Source of the DNA: Gilliamella sp. N-G2
GTDB lineage: Bacteria > Pseudomonadota > Gammaproteobacteria > Enterobacterales > Orbaceae
Assembly (NCBI RefSeq): GCF_002142215.1
Contig: NZ_NAST01000006.1
Location: 54,496-118,495 of the forward strand
Length of the DNA: 64,000 nucleotides
Direction: 5' to 3'
Shown here: positions 52,030-63,731 of the stretch, piece after piece
Layout: each line of letters starts with the position of its first letter
How positions within the stretch are numbered: position 1 is the stretch's first letter
Notes under the pieces: generated by a model
Seen by the model: only the letters and a program-made list of their open reading frames with translations
What the model was told of the DNA's origin: nothing
Database searches by the model: none
Translations under genes and position numbers: made by a program

Positions 52030-52056
52030 AAAAAAAGGTGCTATTTAGCACCTTTT
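52030..52056 (-). terminator. Rho-independent terminator after ilvC
   Basis: On the minus strand AAAAGGTGCTA pairs with TAGCACCTTTT with a very short loop and is followed by seven T residues; it lies 19 bp after the ilvC stop. Confidence 0.88.
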
Positions 52057-52074
52057 AGTAATCAGTTGATAAAA

Positions 52075-53553
52075 TTAACTTGCAACATTAATACGTTTCA
52101 TATCAGTCATATAGCTACGAAGTTTACGTCCAATAACTTCGATTGGGTGATGACGAATAGCCTCGTTAACATCACGTAATTGCGCATTATCAACACTGCC
52201 TTCAGGAATTGCTTTTCCTAAATCACCTGCTTGTAACATTGGCATAAATTTCTCTTTTAATAATGGTACAGCAGCATTGGCAAATAAATAGTTACCATAT
52301 TCAGCGGTATCTGAAATAACAACATTCATTTCATATAGTCGTTTACGGGCAATAGTATTTGCGATAAGTGGTAATTCGTGTAATGATTCATAATAAGCTG
52401 ATTCAGGTAAAATTCCAGACTCAAGCATGGTTTCAAATGCTAGTTCAACACCAGCTTTAACCATAGCAACCATTACAACTCCTTGATCGAAATAAGCTTG
52501 TTCATCAATCTTACCTTGGTATTCTGCCGCTTTTTCAAATGCAGTTTCACCTGTTTCTTTACGCCATTTCAATAAGTTAACATCATCGTTAGCCCAATCT
52601 TTCATCATAGTAGATGAAAACTCACCAGAAATAATGTCATCCATATGTTTACGATAAAGATCGGTCATAATTACTTTTAATTCTTTAGCTAACGCATTAG
52701 CGCGTAACTTAGCTGGATTTGATAAACGATCCATCATTAAGGTAATACCACCTTGTTTTAATGCTTCAGTGATCGTTTCCCAACCAAATTGTAATAATTT
52801 ACACGCATATGCTGGATCTACGCCATCAGCAACCAATTTATCAAAGCAAAGTAATGATCCAGTTTGTAACATACCACATAAAATAGTTTGTTCACCCATT
52901 AGATCTGATTTAACTTCAGCAACAAAAGAAGATTGTAACACACCGGCACGATGACCACCTGTTGCTGCCGCCCATGCTTTAGCAATTGCTAGACCTTCAC
53001 CTTTCGGATCGTTTTCTGGATGCACAGCGATCAAGGTTGGTACACCAAATCCACGTTTATATTCTTCACGAACTTCTGTTCCTGGACATTTTGGCGCAAC
53101 CATAACGACAGTAATATCTGGTCGGATTTTTTCACCAACTTCAACGATATTAAAACCATGTGAGTAACCTAATGCCGCATCTTTTTTCATTAATGGTTGT
53201 ACAGCTTTTACCACAGCAGAATGTTGTTTATCTGGAGTAAGGTTGATAACCAAATCAGCTGTTGGAATTAATTCTTCATAAGTTCCTACTTTAAAACCAT
53301 TCTCAGTAGCTTTTTTCCATGATGCTCTTTTTTCATCAATAGCTTCTTTACGTAATGCATAAGTAATATCTAAACCAGAATCACGCATATTTAGCCCTTG
53401 GTTAAGACCTTGTGCACCACAACCTACGATGACAATTTTTTTACCTTTTAAAAAATTAGCTTCTGATGCAAATTCATCGCGCGCCATAAAACGACATTGA
53501 CCTAATTGTTCTAATTTTTCGCGTAAATTTAGTGTATTAAAATAATTTGACAT
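52075..53553 (-). CDS. ilvC: Ketol-acid reductoisomerase IlvC, class II
   Basis: From the ATG at 53553 (GGAGAGA upstream; an ATG at 53565 adds four residues) the protein has 492 residues, like the long class II enzyme of E. coli (491). It starts [17 protein letters not shown] and has the NADPH-binding [18 protein letters not shown], the metal-binding [17 protein letters not shown] and both C-terminal knotted domains, ending [11 protein letters not shown]. It carries out the second step of valine and isoleucine synthesis. The usual partner genes ilvY, ilvGMEDA or ilvBN are not in the window. Confidence 0.97.
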   Translation of the reverse strand: MSNYFNTLNLREKLEQLGQCRFMARDEFASEANFLKGKKIVIVGCGAQGLNQGLNMRDSGLDITYALRKEAIDEKRASWKKATENGFKVGTYEELIPTADLVINLTPDKQHSAVVKAVQPLMKKDAALGYSHGFNIVEVGEKIRPDITVVMVAPKCPGTEVREEYKRGFGVPTLIAVHPENDPKGEGLAIAKAWAAATGGHRAGVLQSSFVAEVKSDLMGEQTILCGMLQTGSLLCFDKLVADGVDPAYACKLLQFGWETITEALKQGGITLMMDRLSNPAKLRANALAKELKVIMTDLYRKHMDDIISGEFSSTMMKDWANDDVNLLKWRKETGETAFEKAAEYQGKIDEQAYFDQGVVMVAMVKAGVELAFETMLESGILPESAYYESLHELPLIANTIARKRLYEMNVVISDTAEYGNYLFANAAVPLLKEKFMPMLQAGDLGKAIPEGSVDNAQLRDVNEAIRHHPIEVIGRKLRSYMTDMKRINVAS

Positions 53554-53730
53554 TATTCTCTCCATGAGTTGAATTTCTGATAATTAAGTTGTAAGCACTA
53601 TACCGTAAAAGCATAATTGCGGAAATTGATATATTTAGAATATTATGTTGCATAAATTGCAATATACTTGCTAAGTTAACTACTTTCTTTTACTCTAAGC
53701 CACCCCAAATAACTTAACCATTTATTTAAT

Positions 53731-53958
53731 ATGGATACTCGTTACAAGCAAGCTAATAAAGAAGCAAAACTTTCATTGCTACTGACTATCATTTACTTCG
53801 CTGCATGGGTAATTACTGCTTATACTGTCAAAAATCAAACCGGATTTTTGGGTTTACCATTATGGTTTGAACTATCCTGTATATTTGTACCATCGGGTTT
53901 TATCTTGTTGTGTTTTATTATAGTAAAAAAACAATTTAAAAATATTCCACTAGAATAG
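53731..53958 (+). CDS. yhdT: Small membrane protein YhdT
   Basis: The 75-residue protein has two predicted membrane segments, LLLTIIYFAAWVITAYT and LSCIFVPSGFILLCFIIV, and a KKQF basic end, typical of the YhdT (DUF997) family (E. coli about 80 aa). It lies immediately upstream of panF by 11 bp, as it does in E. coli, and may assist PanF. No strong ribosome site is seen before the ATG. Confidence 0.9.
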   Translation: MDTRYKQANKEAKLSLLLTIIYFAAWVITAYTVKNQTGFLGLPLWFELSCIFVPSGFILLCFIIVKKQFKNIPLE

Positions 53959-53969
53959 GCCATTAAACC

Positions 53970-55421
53970 GTGCAATTAGATATTATTCTTCCTCTTGTTA
54001 TTTATCTTATATTTGTATTTGCATTATCAATTTATGCATATGCAAAACGAAAAAAAGTAAATCAATTTACTGATTATTTTATTGGTAATCGGACTATGGG
54101 CGGTTTTTTACTAGCAATGACTTTAGCAGCAACTTATATTAGTGCCAGTTCTTTTATCGGTGGACCAGGGGCTGCTTATAAATATGGTCTCGGTTGGGTT
54201 CTGTTGTCGATGATTCAAGTTCCAACCGTATTATTATCACTTGGTATTCTTGGCAAAAAATTCGCAATTTTAGCCCGTAAATACAATGCAATAACGCTAA
54301 GTGATATGCTCTATTCTCATTATAAAAGCAAACTAATTGTATGCTTTGCCAGTATTGCTCTTATTGCGGCTTTTATTGGTGCTATGACCGTACAATTTGT
54401 CGGTGGAGCCCGATTACTACAATCATCTGTAGGTATTCCCTATGATATAGGATTACTTATTTTTGGTATTGGTACAGTAATTTACACAGCTTTTGGCGGA
54501 TTCAGAGCCAGCATATTAAATGATGCATTTCAAGGGTTGGTAATGATTATTGGCGCCATTTTGTTATTAGTTGCCATTATTTATGCTGGCGGTGGCATTA
54601 CAAATATAGTTGATCGTTTAAATCAGATCGATCCTGCATTATTAACACCTCAAGGCCCTGACAATTTTATGGACTTTCCATTTATGGCATCATTCTGGGT
54701 TTTAGTCTGTTTTGGAGTTGTTGGTTTACCTCATACCGCTGTTCGTTGTATGGCTTATAAAGATAGTAAGGCTGTTCATCAAGGCATTATTATTGGTACT
54801 GCTGTTGTGACAGTCATCATGTTAACAATGCATCTATCTGGCGCACTTGGAAGAGCAATAATAAGTGATTTAACTATTCCAGACCAAATTGTACCAACAT
54901 TAATTATAAAGGTTTTACCACCTTTAGCCGCAGGAATTTTTTTGGCAGCACCATTATCAGCAATTATGTCCACCATTAATGCACAATTATTACAAGTTTC
55001 ATCAGTAATTATTAAAGACCTGTTCTTAACGATGAGACCAAATACTAAATTTAGTGATAAAATGCTTACTCGCATCTCAATTATCATAACATTTATTTTT
55101 GGTGGTTTATTAATTGTCGCAGCATGGAACCCACCAGAAATGATCATATGGCTTAATTTATTAGCTTTTGGTGGACTTGAAGCAGTATTTTTATGGCCTC
55201 TAGTACTAGGACTATATTGGAAAAAGGCTAATTCAACAGGTGCTTTTTGCTCGATGCTTGCTGGTGCTATAAGCTACACATTACTTGCTGTTTATAACAT
55301 TAAAATCTATGCTTTCCATCCAATAGTGCCATCATTACTTATTGGATTAGTTATATTTATTATTGCCAATCATTTTGGCCAAACGGGAAAAAATTATGCC
55401 TTGGATTCAACTCAGAATTAA
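53970..55421 (+). CDS. panF: Sodium/pantothenate symporter PanF
   Basis: The 483-residue carrier of the SSS family imports pantothenate with Na+. It starts at GTG (MQLDIILPL, identical in form to E. coli PanF) and matches it along the length: [20 protein letters not shown], the sodium-binding [15 protein letters not shown] region, [20 protein letters not shown] and [20 protein letters not shown]. About 13 membrane segments are predicted. Its end overlaps prmA by 26 bp, and yhdT precedes it. Confidence 0.96.
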   Translation: MQLDIILPLVIYLIFVFALSIYAYAKRKKVNQFTDYFIGNRTMGGFLLAMTLAATYISASSFIGGPGAAYKYGLGWVLLSMIQVPTVLLSLGILGKKFAILARKYNAITLSDMLYSHYKSKLIVCFASIALIAAFIGAMTVQFVGGARLLQSSVGIPYDIGLLIFGIGTVIYTAFGGFRASILNDAFQGLVMIIGAILLLVAIIYAGGGITNIVDRLNQIDPALLTPQGPDNFMDFPFMASFWVLVCFGVVGLPHTAVRCMAYKDSKAVHQGIIIGTAVVTVIMLTMHLSGALGRAIISDLTIPDQIVPTLIIKVLPPLAAGIFLAAPLSAIMSTINAQLLQVSSVIIKDLFLTMRPNTKFSDKMLTRISIIITFIFGGLLIVAAWNPPEMIIWLNLLAFGGLEAVFLWPLVLGLYWKKANSTGAFCSMLAGAISYTLLAVYNIKIYAFHPIVPSLLIGLVIFIIANHFGQTGKNYALDSTQN

Positions 55422-56262
55422 CACAACTAGTGATTTAGCTGAGAGTATTAGCGAACAATTAGAAGAATCAGGGGCTGTGTCAGTCACTTTTCAAGATACT
55501 TTTGATAACCCTGTTTTTGAACCTTTACCTGGTGAAACAAAACTTTGGGGAAATACCGATGTTGTCGGATTATATGATGCTGAAACAGATATTGACGAGT
55601 TAAAATCAATTTTAAATCTTGAGCAATATTCTTATAAAATCGAACAATTGGAAGATAAAGACTGGGAACGGGAATGGATGGATAATTTCCATCCAATGCA
55701 ATTTGGTAAACGATTGTGGATCTGCCCTAGCTGGCGTGAAATACCAGATCCTAATGCGGTTAATGTAATGTTGGATCCGGGTTTAGCTTTCGGTACAGGT
55801 ACTCATCCTACGACGGCTTTATGCTTAAGTTGGCTAGACAGTCTCGATCTTAATAACAAAATTGTGATCGATTATGGATGTGGTTCAGGTATTTTAGCCA
55901 TTGCTGCGTTAAAATTAGGTGCAGCAAGAGTTATAGGCATTGATATTGATCCTCAAGCGATCCAAGCAAGTCGTGACAATGCTGAACGTAACAAAGTAGG
56001 TGAAAAGATTGAACTTTATTTAGCAAAAGATATTCCTGATAATTTACAAGCTGATGTGGTAGTAGCTAACATTTTGGCGGGCCCGTTGAAAGAACTTAAC
56101 CCCCAGATTAGTAAATTAGTAAAGCTATCAGGAGAACTTGGATTATCTGGAATTTTAGCTAATCAATCACAAAGTGTATGTGACGCATATCAAACTGAGT
56201 TTGTACTTGATCCGGTTATTGAACAAGATGAATGGTGCCGTATAACTGGTAAAAAATTATAA
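55396..56262 (+). CDS. prmA: Ribosomal protein L11 methyltransferase PrmA
   Basis: The product trimethylates L11 at several sites using SAM. From the ATG at 55396 it has 288 residues (E. coli 293); an in-frame start at 55363 would add 11 residues inside panF. It starts [10 protein letters not shown] and has [15 protein letters not shown] near residue 135, the SAM motif [20 protein letters not shown] and [10 protein letters not shown]. The start overlaps the end of panF by 26 bp, so translation is coupled. GGGAAA precedes the start. Confidence 0.96.
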   Translation: MPWIQLRINTTSDLAESISEQLEESGAVSVTFQDTFDNPVFEPLPGETKLWGNTDVVGLYDAETDIDELKSILNLEQYSYKIEQLEDKDWEREWMDNFHPMQFGKRLWICPSWREIPDPNAVNVMLDPGLAFGTGTHPTTALCLSWLDSLDLNNKIVIDYGCGSGILAIAALKLGAARVIGIDIDPQAIQASRDNAERNKVGEKIELYLAKDIPDNLQADVVVANILAGPLKELNPQISKLVKLSGELGLSGILANQSQSVCDAYQTEFVLDPVIEQDEWCRITGKKL

Positions 56263-56297
56263 AAAATTAATATTACCCCTTTTAACTTCGAGAAAAA

Positions 56298-57296
56298 ATG
56301 CGTAATATAGCCGGCCTTAATTCGCTTAGTATCGGAAAGGTCAACTTAAAAAACAATCTGATTGCAGCCCCCATGGCAGGAATAAGTGACAAACCGTTTC
56401 GTAACTTATGTCACAAATTTGGTGCTGGGATGACTGTCTCTGAAATGTTTTTAGCAAATTCTGACGTTTGGCGTACTGACAAATCAACATTAAGAATGAT
56501 TTCAAGTGATGATGTTGGTATACGTGCAGTTCAAATAGTTGGCTCAGACCCGGATGAAATGGCAAGAGCGGCTGAATTTAACGTCAAGCATGGCGCTCAG
56601 TTAATTGACATCAATATGGGATGTCCGGCTAAAAAAGTGAATAAAAAATTAGCTGGTTCTGCATTAATGCAGTATCCAGATTTGATAAAAACTATTTTGC
56701 AAAAAGTTGTTGGTTCAGTTGATGTGCCAGTAACACTAAAAACTCGGACTGGATGGGATAAAAATAATAGAAATTGCATTGAAATCGCACAAATTGCGCA
56801 GGATTGTGGCATAAAGGCTATTACTATTCATGGGCGAAGTCGTGCATGCTTATTCAATGGAAAAGTCGAATATGATTCCATTAAAGCAGTGAAGGAAAAG
56901 GTAACTATTCCTGTCATTGCCAATGGTGATATTTGTACCCCAGAACAAGCAAAAGATGTTTTCAAATATACGCAAGCTGATGGTATAATGATAGGCCGAG
57001 CGGCACAGGGGCGACCTTGGATATTTGAAGAAATTGCATTCTATTTAGCACACGGACAGTTAAAAAAAAACAAAACAATTGATGAAGTCGAACAAATAGT
57101 GTTAACCCACCTTGAAGGTCTTTATCAATTTTATGGAGAATACAAAGGATTACGGATTGCCAGAAAGCATGTATATTGGTATACCAAGAATTATGCTGAT
57201 AGTGATCAATTCAGGCGCTTATTTAGTGTACTTAGCAATACAAGTGAGCAAGTAAAAACACTAAAAGCATTTTTTAGTCAAATTAGAAACAAATAA
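56298..57296 (+). CDS. dusB: tRNA-dihydrouridine synthase B
   Basis: The 332-residue flavin enzyme reduces uridine to dihydrouridine in tRNA. The FMN-binding barrel motif [20 protein letters not shown] is near residue 24, [20 protein letters not shown] with the catalytic cysteine near residue 100, and [24 protein letters not shown] in the right places. The run prmA, dusB, fis matches the well-known order, and dusB is the first gene of the fis transcript in E. coli. Confidence 0.97.
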   Translation: MRNIAGLNSLSIGKVNLKNNLIAAPMAGISDKPFRNLCHKFGAGMTVSEMFLANSDVWRTDKSTLRMISSDDVGIRAVQIVGSDPDEMARAAEFNVKHGAQLIDINMGCPAKKVNKKLAGSALMQYPDLIKTILQKVVGSVDVPVTLKTRTGWDKNNRNCIEIAQIAQDCGIKAITIHGRSRACLFNGKVEYDSIKAVKEKVTIPVIANGDICTPEQAKDVFKYTQADGIMIGRAAQGRPWIFEEIAFYLAHGQLKKNKTIDEVEQIVLTHLEGLYQFYGEYKGLRIARKHVYWYTKNYADSDQFRRLFSVLSNTSEQVKTLKAFFSQIRNK

Positions 57297-57312
57297 AAGA
57301 GTTAAAAATACT

Positions 57313-57609
57313 ATGTCAGAACAACGCGTTACAGCTGCAGCACTTAAATTTACAACTGTAAACTCTCAAGACCAAATAACACAAAAGCCTTTGCGAGATT
57401 CAGTAAAGCAAGCTTTAAAAAACTATTTATCACAATTAAATGGTGAAGATCCTACTGATCTATACGAATTAGTGTTAGCTGAAGTTGAACACCCATTCCT
57501 TGATATGGTTATGCAATATACTCGCGGTAATCAAACTCGAGCAGCAAATATGCTTGGTATCAACCGTGGTACTCTACGCAAAAAATTAAAACAATATGGA
57601 ATGAGTTAG
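57313..57609 (+). CDS. fis: Nucleoid protein Fis
   Basis: The 98-residue protein has the same length as E. coli Fis and near-identical core blocks: [20 protein letters not shown], the helix region [20 protein letters not shown] and the helix-turn-helix [20 protein letters not shown]. Fis is a DNA-bending global regulator, abundant in fast growth, that activates rRNA operons. It follows dusB by 16 bp and is followed by a terminator at 57642-57672. Confidence 0.98.
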   Translation: MSEQRVTAAALKFTTVNSQDQITQKPLRDSVKQALKNYLSQLNGEDPTDLYELVLAEVEHPFLDMVMQYTRGNQTRAANMLGINRGTLRKKLKQYGMS

Positions 57610-57641
57610 TCGATACTGACGCATATATTGTTATATAATTT

Positions 57642-57672
57642 AAAAGCGCCTTCTCAATAAGGCGCTTTTTGT
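57642..57672 (+). terminator. Rho-independent terminator after fis
   Basis: AAAAGCGCCTT (57642-57652) pairs with AAGGCGCTTTT (57659-57669) over a 6-nt loop and continues into T residues. Confidence 0.9.
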
Positions 57673-57885
57673 TTGTTAATTTTTTCCTATGTTATATTTC
57701 TCTTTGTTGATAACAGATAAAAATTAAATTTACCTTTTGATGAAACTCAGTTTAATAGTTTATGTATAAATAAAAAAATTCTGATTATATTCAAGTATGA
57801 AATCAATAAATAGATTGATAATGAACTTTAGCTAAAAGTTTGTTAAAATAGCTCGATTTTTAAATTATTTAATCTGGAGAATTTT

Positions 57886-58629
57886 ATGGCAGGTCATAGT
57901 AAATGGGCCAATACCAAACATCGCAAAGCAGCTCAAGATGCTAAGCGCGGTAAAATCTTTACCAAAATTATTCGCGAACTTGTAACCGCAGCAAAACTTG
58001 GTGGTGGCGATCCAGCGTCTAACCCTCGTCTACGTGCTGCTATGGACAAAGCATTATCTAACAACATGACTCGAGATACCATGAACAGAGCAATTGCTCG
58101 TGGTGTTGGTGGTGAAGATGATACTAACATGGAAACTATCATCTATGAAGGTTATGGTCCAGCTGGTACTGCGGTAATGGTAGAATGCTTAAGTGATAAT
58201 CGTAATCGTACAGTATCAGAAGTGCGTCACGCGTTTACCAAAACCGGTGGAAACCTAGGTACTGATGGTTCAGTTTCTTACTTATTCACCAAAAAAGGCG
58301 TGATCTCATATCCTACCGGAACAGACGAAGACCAAGTCATGGATGCCGCACTTGAAGCTGGTGCTGATGATGTTGTGACTTATGATGATGGTGCAATTGA
58401 TGTGTTCACAACACCTGAATCATTTGGTGAAGTTAAAGATGCTCTCGATGCAGCAGGTTTAGTCGCTGAATCAGCGGAAGTATCAATGATTCCTGCAACT
58501 AAGGTTGATTTGGATATTGACTCTGCACCAAAACTACTACGTCTTATCGATATGCTTGAAGATTGTGATGATGTTCAAGAAGTTTATCATAACGGAGAAG
58601 TTTCAGACGAAGTTGCAGCTGCACTCTAA
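57886..58629 (+). CDS. yebC: YebC/PmpR-family regulatory protein
   Basis: The 247-residue protein belongs to the YebC (TACO1) family: [20 protein letters not shown] at the start, [20 protein letters not shown], and [20 protein letters not shown]. These proteins bind DNA as regulators or, as reported more recently, help translation of polyproline stretches. The stop overlaps the ruvC start by one base, as in the E. coli yebC-ruvC pair. GGAGAA precedes the ATG. Confidence 0.97.
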   Translation: MAGHSKWANTKHRKAAQDAKRGKIFTKIIRELVTAAKLGGGDPASNPRLRAAMDKALSNNMTRDTMNRAIARGVGGEDDTNMETIIYEGYGPAGTAVMVECLSDNRNRTVSEVRHAFTKTGGNLGTDGSVSYLFTKKGVISYPTGTDEDQVMDAALEAGADDVVTYDDGAIDVFTTPESFGEVKDALDAAGLVAESAEVSMIPATKVDLDIDSAPKLLRLIDMLEDCDDVQEVYHNGEVSDEVAAAL

Positions 58630-59117
58630 TGACTATTATTCTGGGTATTGACCCAGGTTCTCGTTTGACGGGGTACGGCGTAATTCGTCAAACGGGACGA
58701 CAACTAACCTATCTTGGCAGTGGTTGTATCCGCACTGCAGTCGATGACTTACCAACGCGTTTAAAACGTGTCTATGCTGGTGTAAGCGAAATCATCCTTC
58801 AATTTCAACCCGATATGTTTGCTATTGAACAAGTGTTTATGGCTCGTAATGCCGATTCAGCATTAAAATTAGGTCAAGCACGTGGTTCAGCTATTGTTGC
58901 CGCCGTAAATAACGATTTACCAGTTTTTGAATATGCAGCGCGCTTAGTCAAACAAAGTGTGGTTGGAACAGGCGCGGCTGACAAAAAACAAGTTCAACAC
59001 ATGGTTAAGTTTTTACTCAAACTACCTGCTAGTCCACAAGCAGATGCGGCTGATGCGCTAGCCATAGCGATTACACATGCCCATATGAGCCAACAACTGA
59101 TCAAATCAAGTCGTTAA
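58629..59117 (+). CDS. ruvC: Holliday junction resolvase RuvC
   Basis: The 162-residue endonuclease cleaves Holliday junctions symmetrically. Its RNase H-like active site is intact: D7 in [14 protein letters not shown], the glutamate in [20 protein letters not shown] near residue 66, and the two aspartates of [15 protein letters not shown] near residue 140. It is co-transcribed with yebC by a one-base overlap. In E. coli ruvAB follow, but here the next gene is acrB on the other strand, so ruvAB must lie elsewhere. Confidence 0.96.
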   Translation: MTIILGIDPGSRLTGYGVIRQTGRQLTYLGSGCIRTAVDDLPTRLKRVYAGVSEIILQFQPDMFAIEQVFMARNADSALKLGQARGSAIVAAVNNDLPVFEYAARLVKQSVVGTGAADKKQVQHMVKFLLKLPASPQADAADALAIAITHAHMSQQLIKSSR

Positions 59118-59248
59118 ATTCCAATATAATCGAAATATAATTTCTTTATACCTTATTTATATGGTTCAAAACCCCAGTTCCTCAATTCAAAATTTAACTA
59201 AGTATAAACTAAGTTATCACTACAACACTTTATCAAAAAATATATAAA

Positions 59249-59278
59249 AAAAAAAGCACCAAGATTATTAGTGCTTTT
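59249..59278 (-). terminator. Rho-independent terminator after acrB
   Basis: On the minus strand AAAAGCAC (59278-59271) pairs with GTGCTTTTT (59259-59251) over an 11-nt loop, followed by a T-rich tract; it is 28 bp after the acrB stop. Confidence 0.8.
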
Positions 59279-59305
59279 AATTCATATCAATTAATAGTTA
59301 ATCTA

Positions 59306-62300
59306 CTATTTTTCAGTTTTGCCAGTGTAGTTAGTTGGCAATACTATTTTATTCTTATGTTTAGTGAATAATTTAGTTATAAACAAGAAAAACAACGGAA
59401 CATAAAATATCGCCAAGAATGTTGCAGTTAACATACCACCTATTACCCCAGTACCTACCGCATTCTGACTTACAGAACCTGCACCACTACTTGTTGCTAA
59501 CGGATACACGCCTAGGATAAAAGCAAATGAAGTCATTAAAATTGGACGTAAACGTAAACGACACGCTTCTAACGTTGCATCAATTAATGACTTACCTTCT
59601 TTTTCTAACGCATCTTTAGCAAATTCTACGATCAAAATAGCATTCTTAGCCGATAGTCCCATTGTTGTTAATAGACCAACGATAAAGTAAATATCATTAT
59701 CAAGACCTCTAAACATGGTTGCATATACGGTACCAATAATACCTAATGGGATAACGAATAAGATAGAAATAGGTACAGTCCAACTTTCATATAATGCAGC
59801 TAATGATAAGAACACTACGATAAGTGAAATAATATAAAGTGTTGTCGTTTGTGAACCTGTTTGACGTTCTTGGTAAGAAATATCTGTCCAATCATACGAG
59901 AATCCTTTAGGTAAGCTTTTAGATAGTTCTTCCATTATTGCCATAGCTTGACCAGAACTCATACCAGGCGCAGCTGAACCACTAATACCCATTGCAGCAA
60001 CTCCATCATAGCGAACTAGAGATGGTGACCCATAACTTTTAGTTGTGGTAGCAAATGCATCATAAGGAACCATTTCACCTTTTTGATTTTTCACATGCCA
60101 GAAACTAAAATCATCTGGTAACATTCGGTAGGCCGAATCAGATTGTAAATAGACTTTTTTAACCCGATTGTTATAAACAAAGTCATCAATATAAGAAGAA
60201 CCCAATGCAGTTGAAAGTACGGTATTAACACTGCTTACTGCAACACCAAGTGCTTGAGCCGTTTCAAAATCAACATTAATCTTATATTGTGGAACATCTA
60301 GCATACTACCTGGACGAACTTGTTGTAGATTAGGATTCTGTGCAGCTTGACCCAATAATTGGAAAAATGCCCCCATTAGTGCTTCATGACCAAGTCCAGC
60401 GGTATCTTTTAACATGTAAGAAAAACCATTTGCCATACCAAGTGAAGGTACAGCCGGAACATTAGTGATAATGACACGACCTTCAGTGATAGTTGAAGCA
60501 AATCCCCAACCACTACCAACTAATGCATCGACTTTTTGATCTGGACGTTTACGTTCATCCCAATCTTTTAATCGAATAAAACCAAGCCCCATATTTTGCC
60601 CACGACCAACCATACTAAAACCAGCAACGGTAAAGATTTCTTTAACTGAATCGGCTTTTTCATTCATATAAAATTGAGAAGTTTTATTCAATACCGCCAT
60701 GGTTTGTTCTAATGTTGCACCTGGCGGTAACTCAACCATTACAATCAACACACCCTGATCTTCATTTGGTAAGAAACCAGTTGGTAAACGGTTAAAGCCA
60801 AATACTAAGCCAACAACTATCAAGGCATAGCAAACAAATGAAATCAGCGGATAACGAATAAATTTAATTACGCCTTTTTCATACGCATGTAAACTTTTGT
60901 TATATAAATTATTAAACTTATTGAAAAACCATTTTGTTCCGATTGAAAGCCAGCTAAACGGAGGTATGCTTTCTAATTTTTCGCCTAACGTAGTTATCTT
61001 AACTTTATTTTTCGATGGCGCTTTTAAAATTTGCGCACAAAGAGCTGGTGTTAATACAATTGCCATCAATACTGATAAAGCCATCGATGTTACAATTGTG
61101 ATTGAAAATTGACGATAGATCCCTCCTGCTGCACCACCATAAAATGCCATTGGTACAAATACCGCTGATAGTACCACGGCGATACCCACTAGTGCCGAAG
61201 TAATTTGTTCCATCGATTTGACAGTAGCATCATAAGGCGAAAGTCCTTCGTCATGCATAATACGTTCAACGTTCTCAATTACCACGATAGCATCATCGAC
61301 CAGAAGACCGATGGCAAGCACCATAGCAAACATGGATAATGTATTAATAGTAAATCCACATATATATAAAACTGCAAACGTACCTAACAACACAACTGGT
61401 ACGGTGATAGTTGGAATAAGTGTAGAACGCAGATTTTGTAAAAAGACATACATAACGATAACAACCAATATGATTGCTTCAATTAATGTATGAACTACGT
61501 TATTAATCGATAACTTAACGAACGGAGTTGTATCATAAGGATAGGCAAATTTGATATCCTCAGGAAAAATCTGTGATAACTCTTGAATTTTTTGGTCAAC
61601 TTTTGCTGATGTATCGAGTTGGTTTGCACCTGTCGCCAAATAAATACCTAAACCAGCTGATGGTTTACCGTCATAACGTGAAAGAAAGTTATAATCAGCC
61701 GCGCCAATTTCAACTTTGGCGACATCTTTTAATAAGATGTTTGAACCATCTGTGTTAACTCGAACTAAAATATTTTGAAATTGCTCAGGTGTTTTTAACC
61801 GTGATTGAGCTGTAATGGTTGCATTAAGCTCTTGTCCTTCAGTTGCTGGTAAAGCACCAAGTTGTCCAGCAGTAACCTGCGCATTCTGCGCCTGAATGGC
61901 AGCAATAATTTCCTCAATAGATAGATTAAAATAATTAAGTTTATTTGGATCTAACCAAATACGCATTGCATATTCAGAACCAAATAACTGAGTATCACCT
62001 ACCCCTTGTACACGGCGTATCTGATCTTGTACCGTTGAATAAATAAAGTCAGCAATATCTGCTTGTGTTTTTTGAGGATTGGTAGAATAGAAACCAATAA
62101 CTTTTAGGAAGTTGGTATTATTTTTAGCAACCGACACCCCATTTTTTTGCACACTTTCTGGCAGACGTGATTTTATACTCTCTACTTTATTCAAAACTTG
62201 AACTTGCGCAAAATCAGGGCTAGTACCCGGTGCAAAGGTCAAAGTTGTTTGTACAACCCCCTGGGCACTACTGGTTGATTTCATATAGATCAAATTATCC

Positions 62301-62515
62301 AAACCAGTCAAGTTTTGCTCAATCAATTGGGTAACTGTATTCTCAATAGTTTGAGCATCAGCCCCTGGATAAACAGCAGAAACCGTAACAGCTGGTGGTG
62401 CGATATCAGGATACTGTTCAACAGCGAGTAGCTTAATACATAAAGCACCGCCCAGCATCATCATGATAGCAATTACCCATGCAAAAACAGGTCTATCAAT
62501 AAAAAACTTAGCCAT
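59306..62515 (-). CDS. acrB: RND multidrug efflux pump, inner-membrane subunit (AcrB type)
   Basis: The 1069-residue protein is a hydrophobe/amphiphile efflux pump (HAE-1). It starts MAKFFIDRPVFAWVIAIMMM, has the proton-relay aspartates in GLLVDDAIVVIENVERIMHD near residue 405, the large periplasmic loops, and the second repeat with NEDQGVLIVMVELPPGAT and GLSAKNAILIVEFAKD. Together with the adaptor AcrA (upstream, 19 bp gap) and an outer-membrane TolC not in the window it exports drugs, bile-like compounds and dyes. It is 20 residues longer than E. coli AcrB (1049). Confidence 0.96.
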   Translation of the reverse strand: MAKFFIDRPVFAWVIAIMMMLGGALCIKLLAVEQYPDIAPPAVTVSAVYPGADAQTIENTVTQLIEQNLTGLDNLIYMKSTSSAQGVVQTTLTFAPGTSPDFAQVQVLNKVESIKSRLPESVQKNGVSVAKNNTNFLKVIGFYSTNPQKTQADIADFIYSTVQDQIRRVQGVGDTQLFGSEYAMRIWLDPNKLNYFNLSIEEIIAAIQAQNAQVTAGQLGALPATEGQELNATITAQSRLKTPEQFQNILVRVNTDGSNILLKDVAKVEIGAADYNFLSRYDGKPSAGLGIYLATGANQLDTSAKVDQKIQELSQIFPEDIKFAYPYDTTPFVKLSINNVVHTLIEAIILVVIVMYVFLQNLRSTLIPTITVPVVLLGTFAVLYICGFTINTLSMFAMVLAIGLLVDDAIVVIENVERIMHDEGLSPYDATVKSMEQITSALVGIAVVLSAVFVPMAFYGGAAGGIYRQFSITIVTSMALSVLMAIVLTPALCAQILKAPSKNKVKITTLGEKLESIPPFSWLSIGTKWFFNKFNNLYNKSLHAYEKGVIKFIRYPLISFVCYALIVVGLVFGFNRLPTGFLPNEDQGVLIVMVELPPGATLEQTMAVLNKTSQFYMNEKADSVKEIFTVAGFSMVGRGQNMGLGFIRLKDWDERKRPDQKVDALVGSGWGFASTITEGRVIITNVPAVPSLGMANGFSYMLKDTAGLGHEALMGAFFQLLGQAAQNPNLQQVRPGSMLDVPQYKINVDFETAQALGVAVSSVNTVLSTALGSSYIDDFVYNNRVKKVYLQSDSAYRMLPDDFSFWHVKNQKGEMVPYDAFATTTKSYGSPSLVRYDGVAAMGISGSAAPGMSSGQAMAIMEELSKSLPKGFSYDWTDISYQERQTGSQTTTLYIISLIVVFLSLAALYESWTVPISILFVIPLGIIGTVYATMFRGLDNDIYFIVGLLTTMGLSAKNAILIVEFAKDALEKEGKSLIDATLEACRLRLRPILMTSFAFILGVYPLATSSGAGSVSQNAVGTGVIGGMLTATFLAIFYVPLFFLFITKLFTKHKNKIVLPTNYTGKTEK

Positions 62516-62534
62516 AATTAACTCTACCCCTGTT

Positions 62535-63731
62535 TTATTTCACACTGTTTTTGATCAGATTATCTAACTGCTCTTGAGAAAGAGTTGCTGGCTTGTCAAC
62601 TGCTTGAGCCTTCATAGGTTTACCCATCTCTACAGAAGTTAAATTAAGTAGACCCGTTGTTATAACTTCTTCACCAACATCAATACCACTAGTTACTACC
62701 CAATATCCACTTACACCAGTATAGATTTTAATATCTTGGCGATACTCAACCACACCATCCGGTTTTAAAATCTTAGCTGTATATTGACCTTTTTGATTAC
62801 TAGTAATACCTTGCTGAGGAACTAACACCGCATTTTTGATAGTACCTAATGTCATTTGAGGTTTAACAAACATACCCGGTAAAATTTTACTTTCTTTATT
62901 TGAAAATTGAGAGCGTAATGTCACTGTACCAGTAGTCTCATTAACCGTCATATCTGAAAATTTAACACTACCTAGTAAAGCGTATTTTGTACCATCATTA
63001 AAAAATAGCTCAACATTATCACCTTTAGCTGGCTCATAAACAATATTTTCATCCTGAAGATATTTATTATAGCGAGTAGCTGCTTCAGTCATATCAACAT
63101 AAATCGGATCAAGTTGTTGAACTAATGCCAGTGGAGCAGATTGACCAGCTGATACTAATGCTCCTTCTGTCACACTTGATTTACCAATATAACCATCAAT
63201 CGGCGAATATACTTTAGTATAGTCTAAATTAACTTTAGCTGCGTGTTCTGCTGCTTGAGCAACTAAAACGCTTGCCTCAGCTTGTTTAGCATCAGCGGCT
63301 GCTTTATCGTATTCTTGTTGACTGATGGATTTAGTATTTAATAGTCCTGCATAACGTTTTAAAGTAAGTTGAGCTATATTAGCATTTGCTTTTGCACTGG
63401 CTACACTCGCAACAGCACTATCATAATTAGCTTGATAGATAGCAGGATCAATTTGATAAAGTGATTGACCCGCTTTAACATTTGAACTTTCTTCAAATTC
63501 ACGATTCAATACAATTCCACTAACTTGTGGTCTGATTTCGGCTATTTGTGAAGCAACAACACGTCCAGGTAAACTTATTTTTAATGTGTAATTTAATGGT
63601 TCGACTTTAAAAACTGTTACCTTCGGTAATTGAGCACTTCCACTTTGTGATTGATTATTATCACAACTGGTTAATAACAATAGACCAGATAATGCCATTG
63701 GCAGCGTAAATAATAGCTTATTAAATCTCAT
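62535..63731 (-). CDS. acrA: RND efflux periplasmic adaptor lipoprotein (AcrA type)
   Basis: The 398-residue adaptor has a lipoprotein signal with lipobox LTSC (C23), then the membrane-proximal, beta-barrel and lipoyl parts (LPGRVVASQIAEIRPQVSGI, AGQSLYQIDPAIYQANYDSA) and a coiled-coil hairpin (about residues 100-175; AKANANIAQLTLKRYAGLLN). YTKVYSPIDGYIGKSSVTEG closes the lipoyl fold. It bridges AcrB and TolC in the periplasm. It is the first gene of acrAB. Confidence 0.95.
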   Translation of the reverse strand: MRFNKLLFTLPMALSGLLLLTSCDNNQSQSGSAQLPKVTVFKVEPLNYTLKISLPGRVVASQIAEIRPQVSGIVLNREFEESSNVKAGQSLYQIDPAIYQANYDSAVASVASAKANANIAQLTLKRYAGLLNTKSISQQEYDKAAADAKQAEASVLVAQAAEHAAKVNLDYTKVYSPIDGYIGKSSVTEGALVSAGQSAPLALVQQLDPIYVDMTEAATRYNKYLQDENIVYEPAKGDNVELFFNDGTKYALLGSVKFSDMTVNETTGTVTLRSQFSNKESKILPGMFVKPQMTLGTIKNAVLVPQQGITSNQKGQYTAKILKPDGVVEYRQDIKIYTGVSGYWVVTSGIDVGEEVITTGLLNLTSVEMGKPMKAQAVDKPATLSQEQLDNLIKNSVK

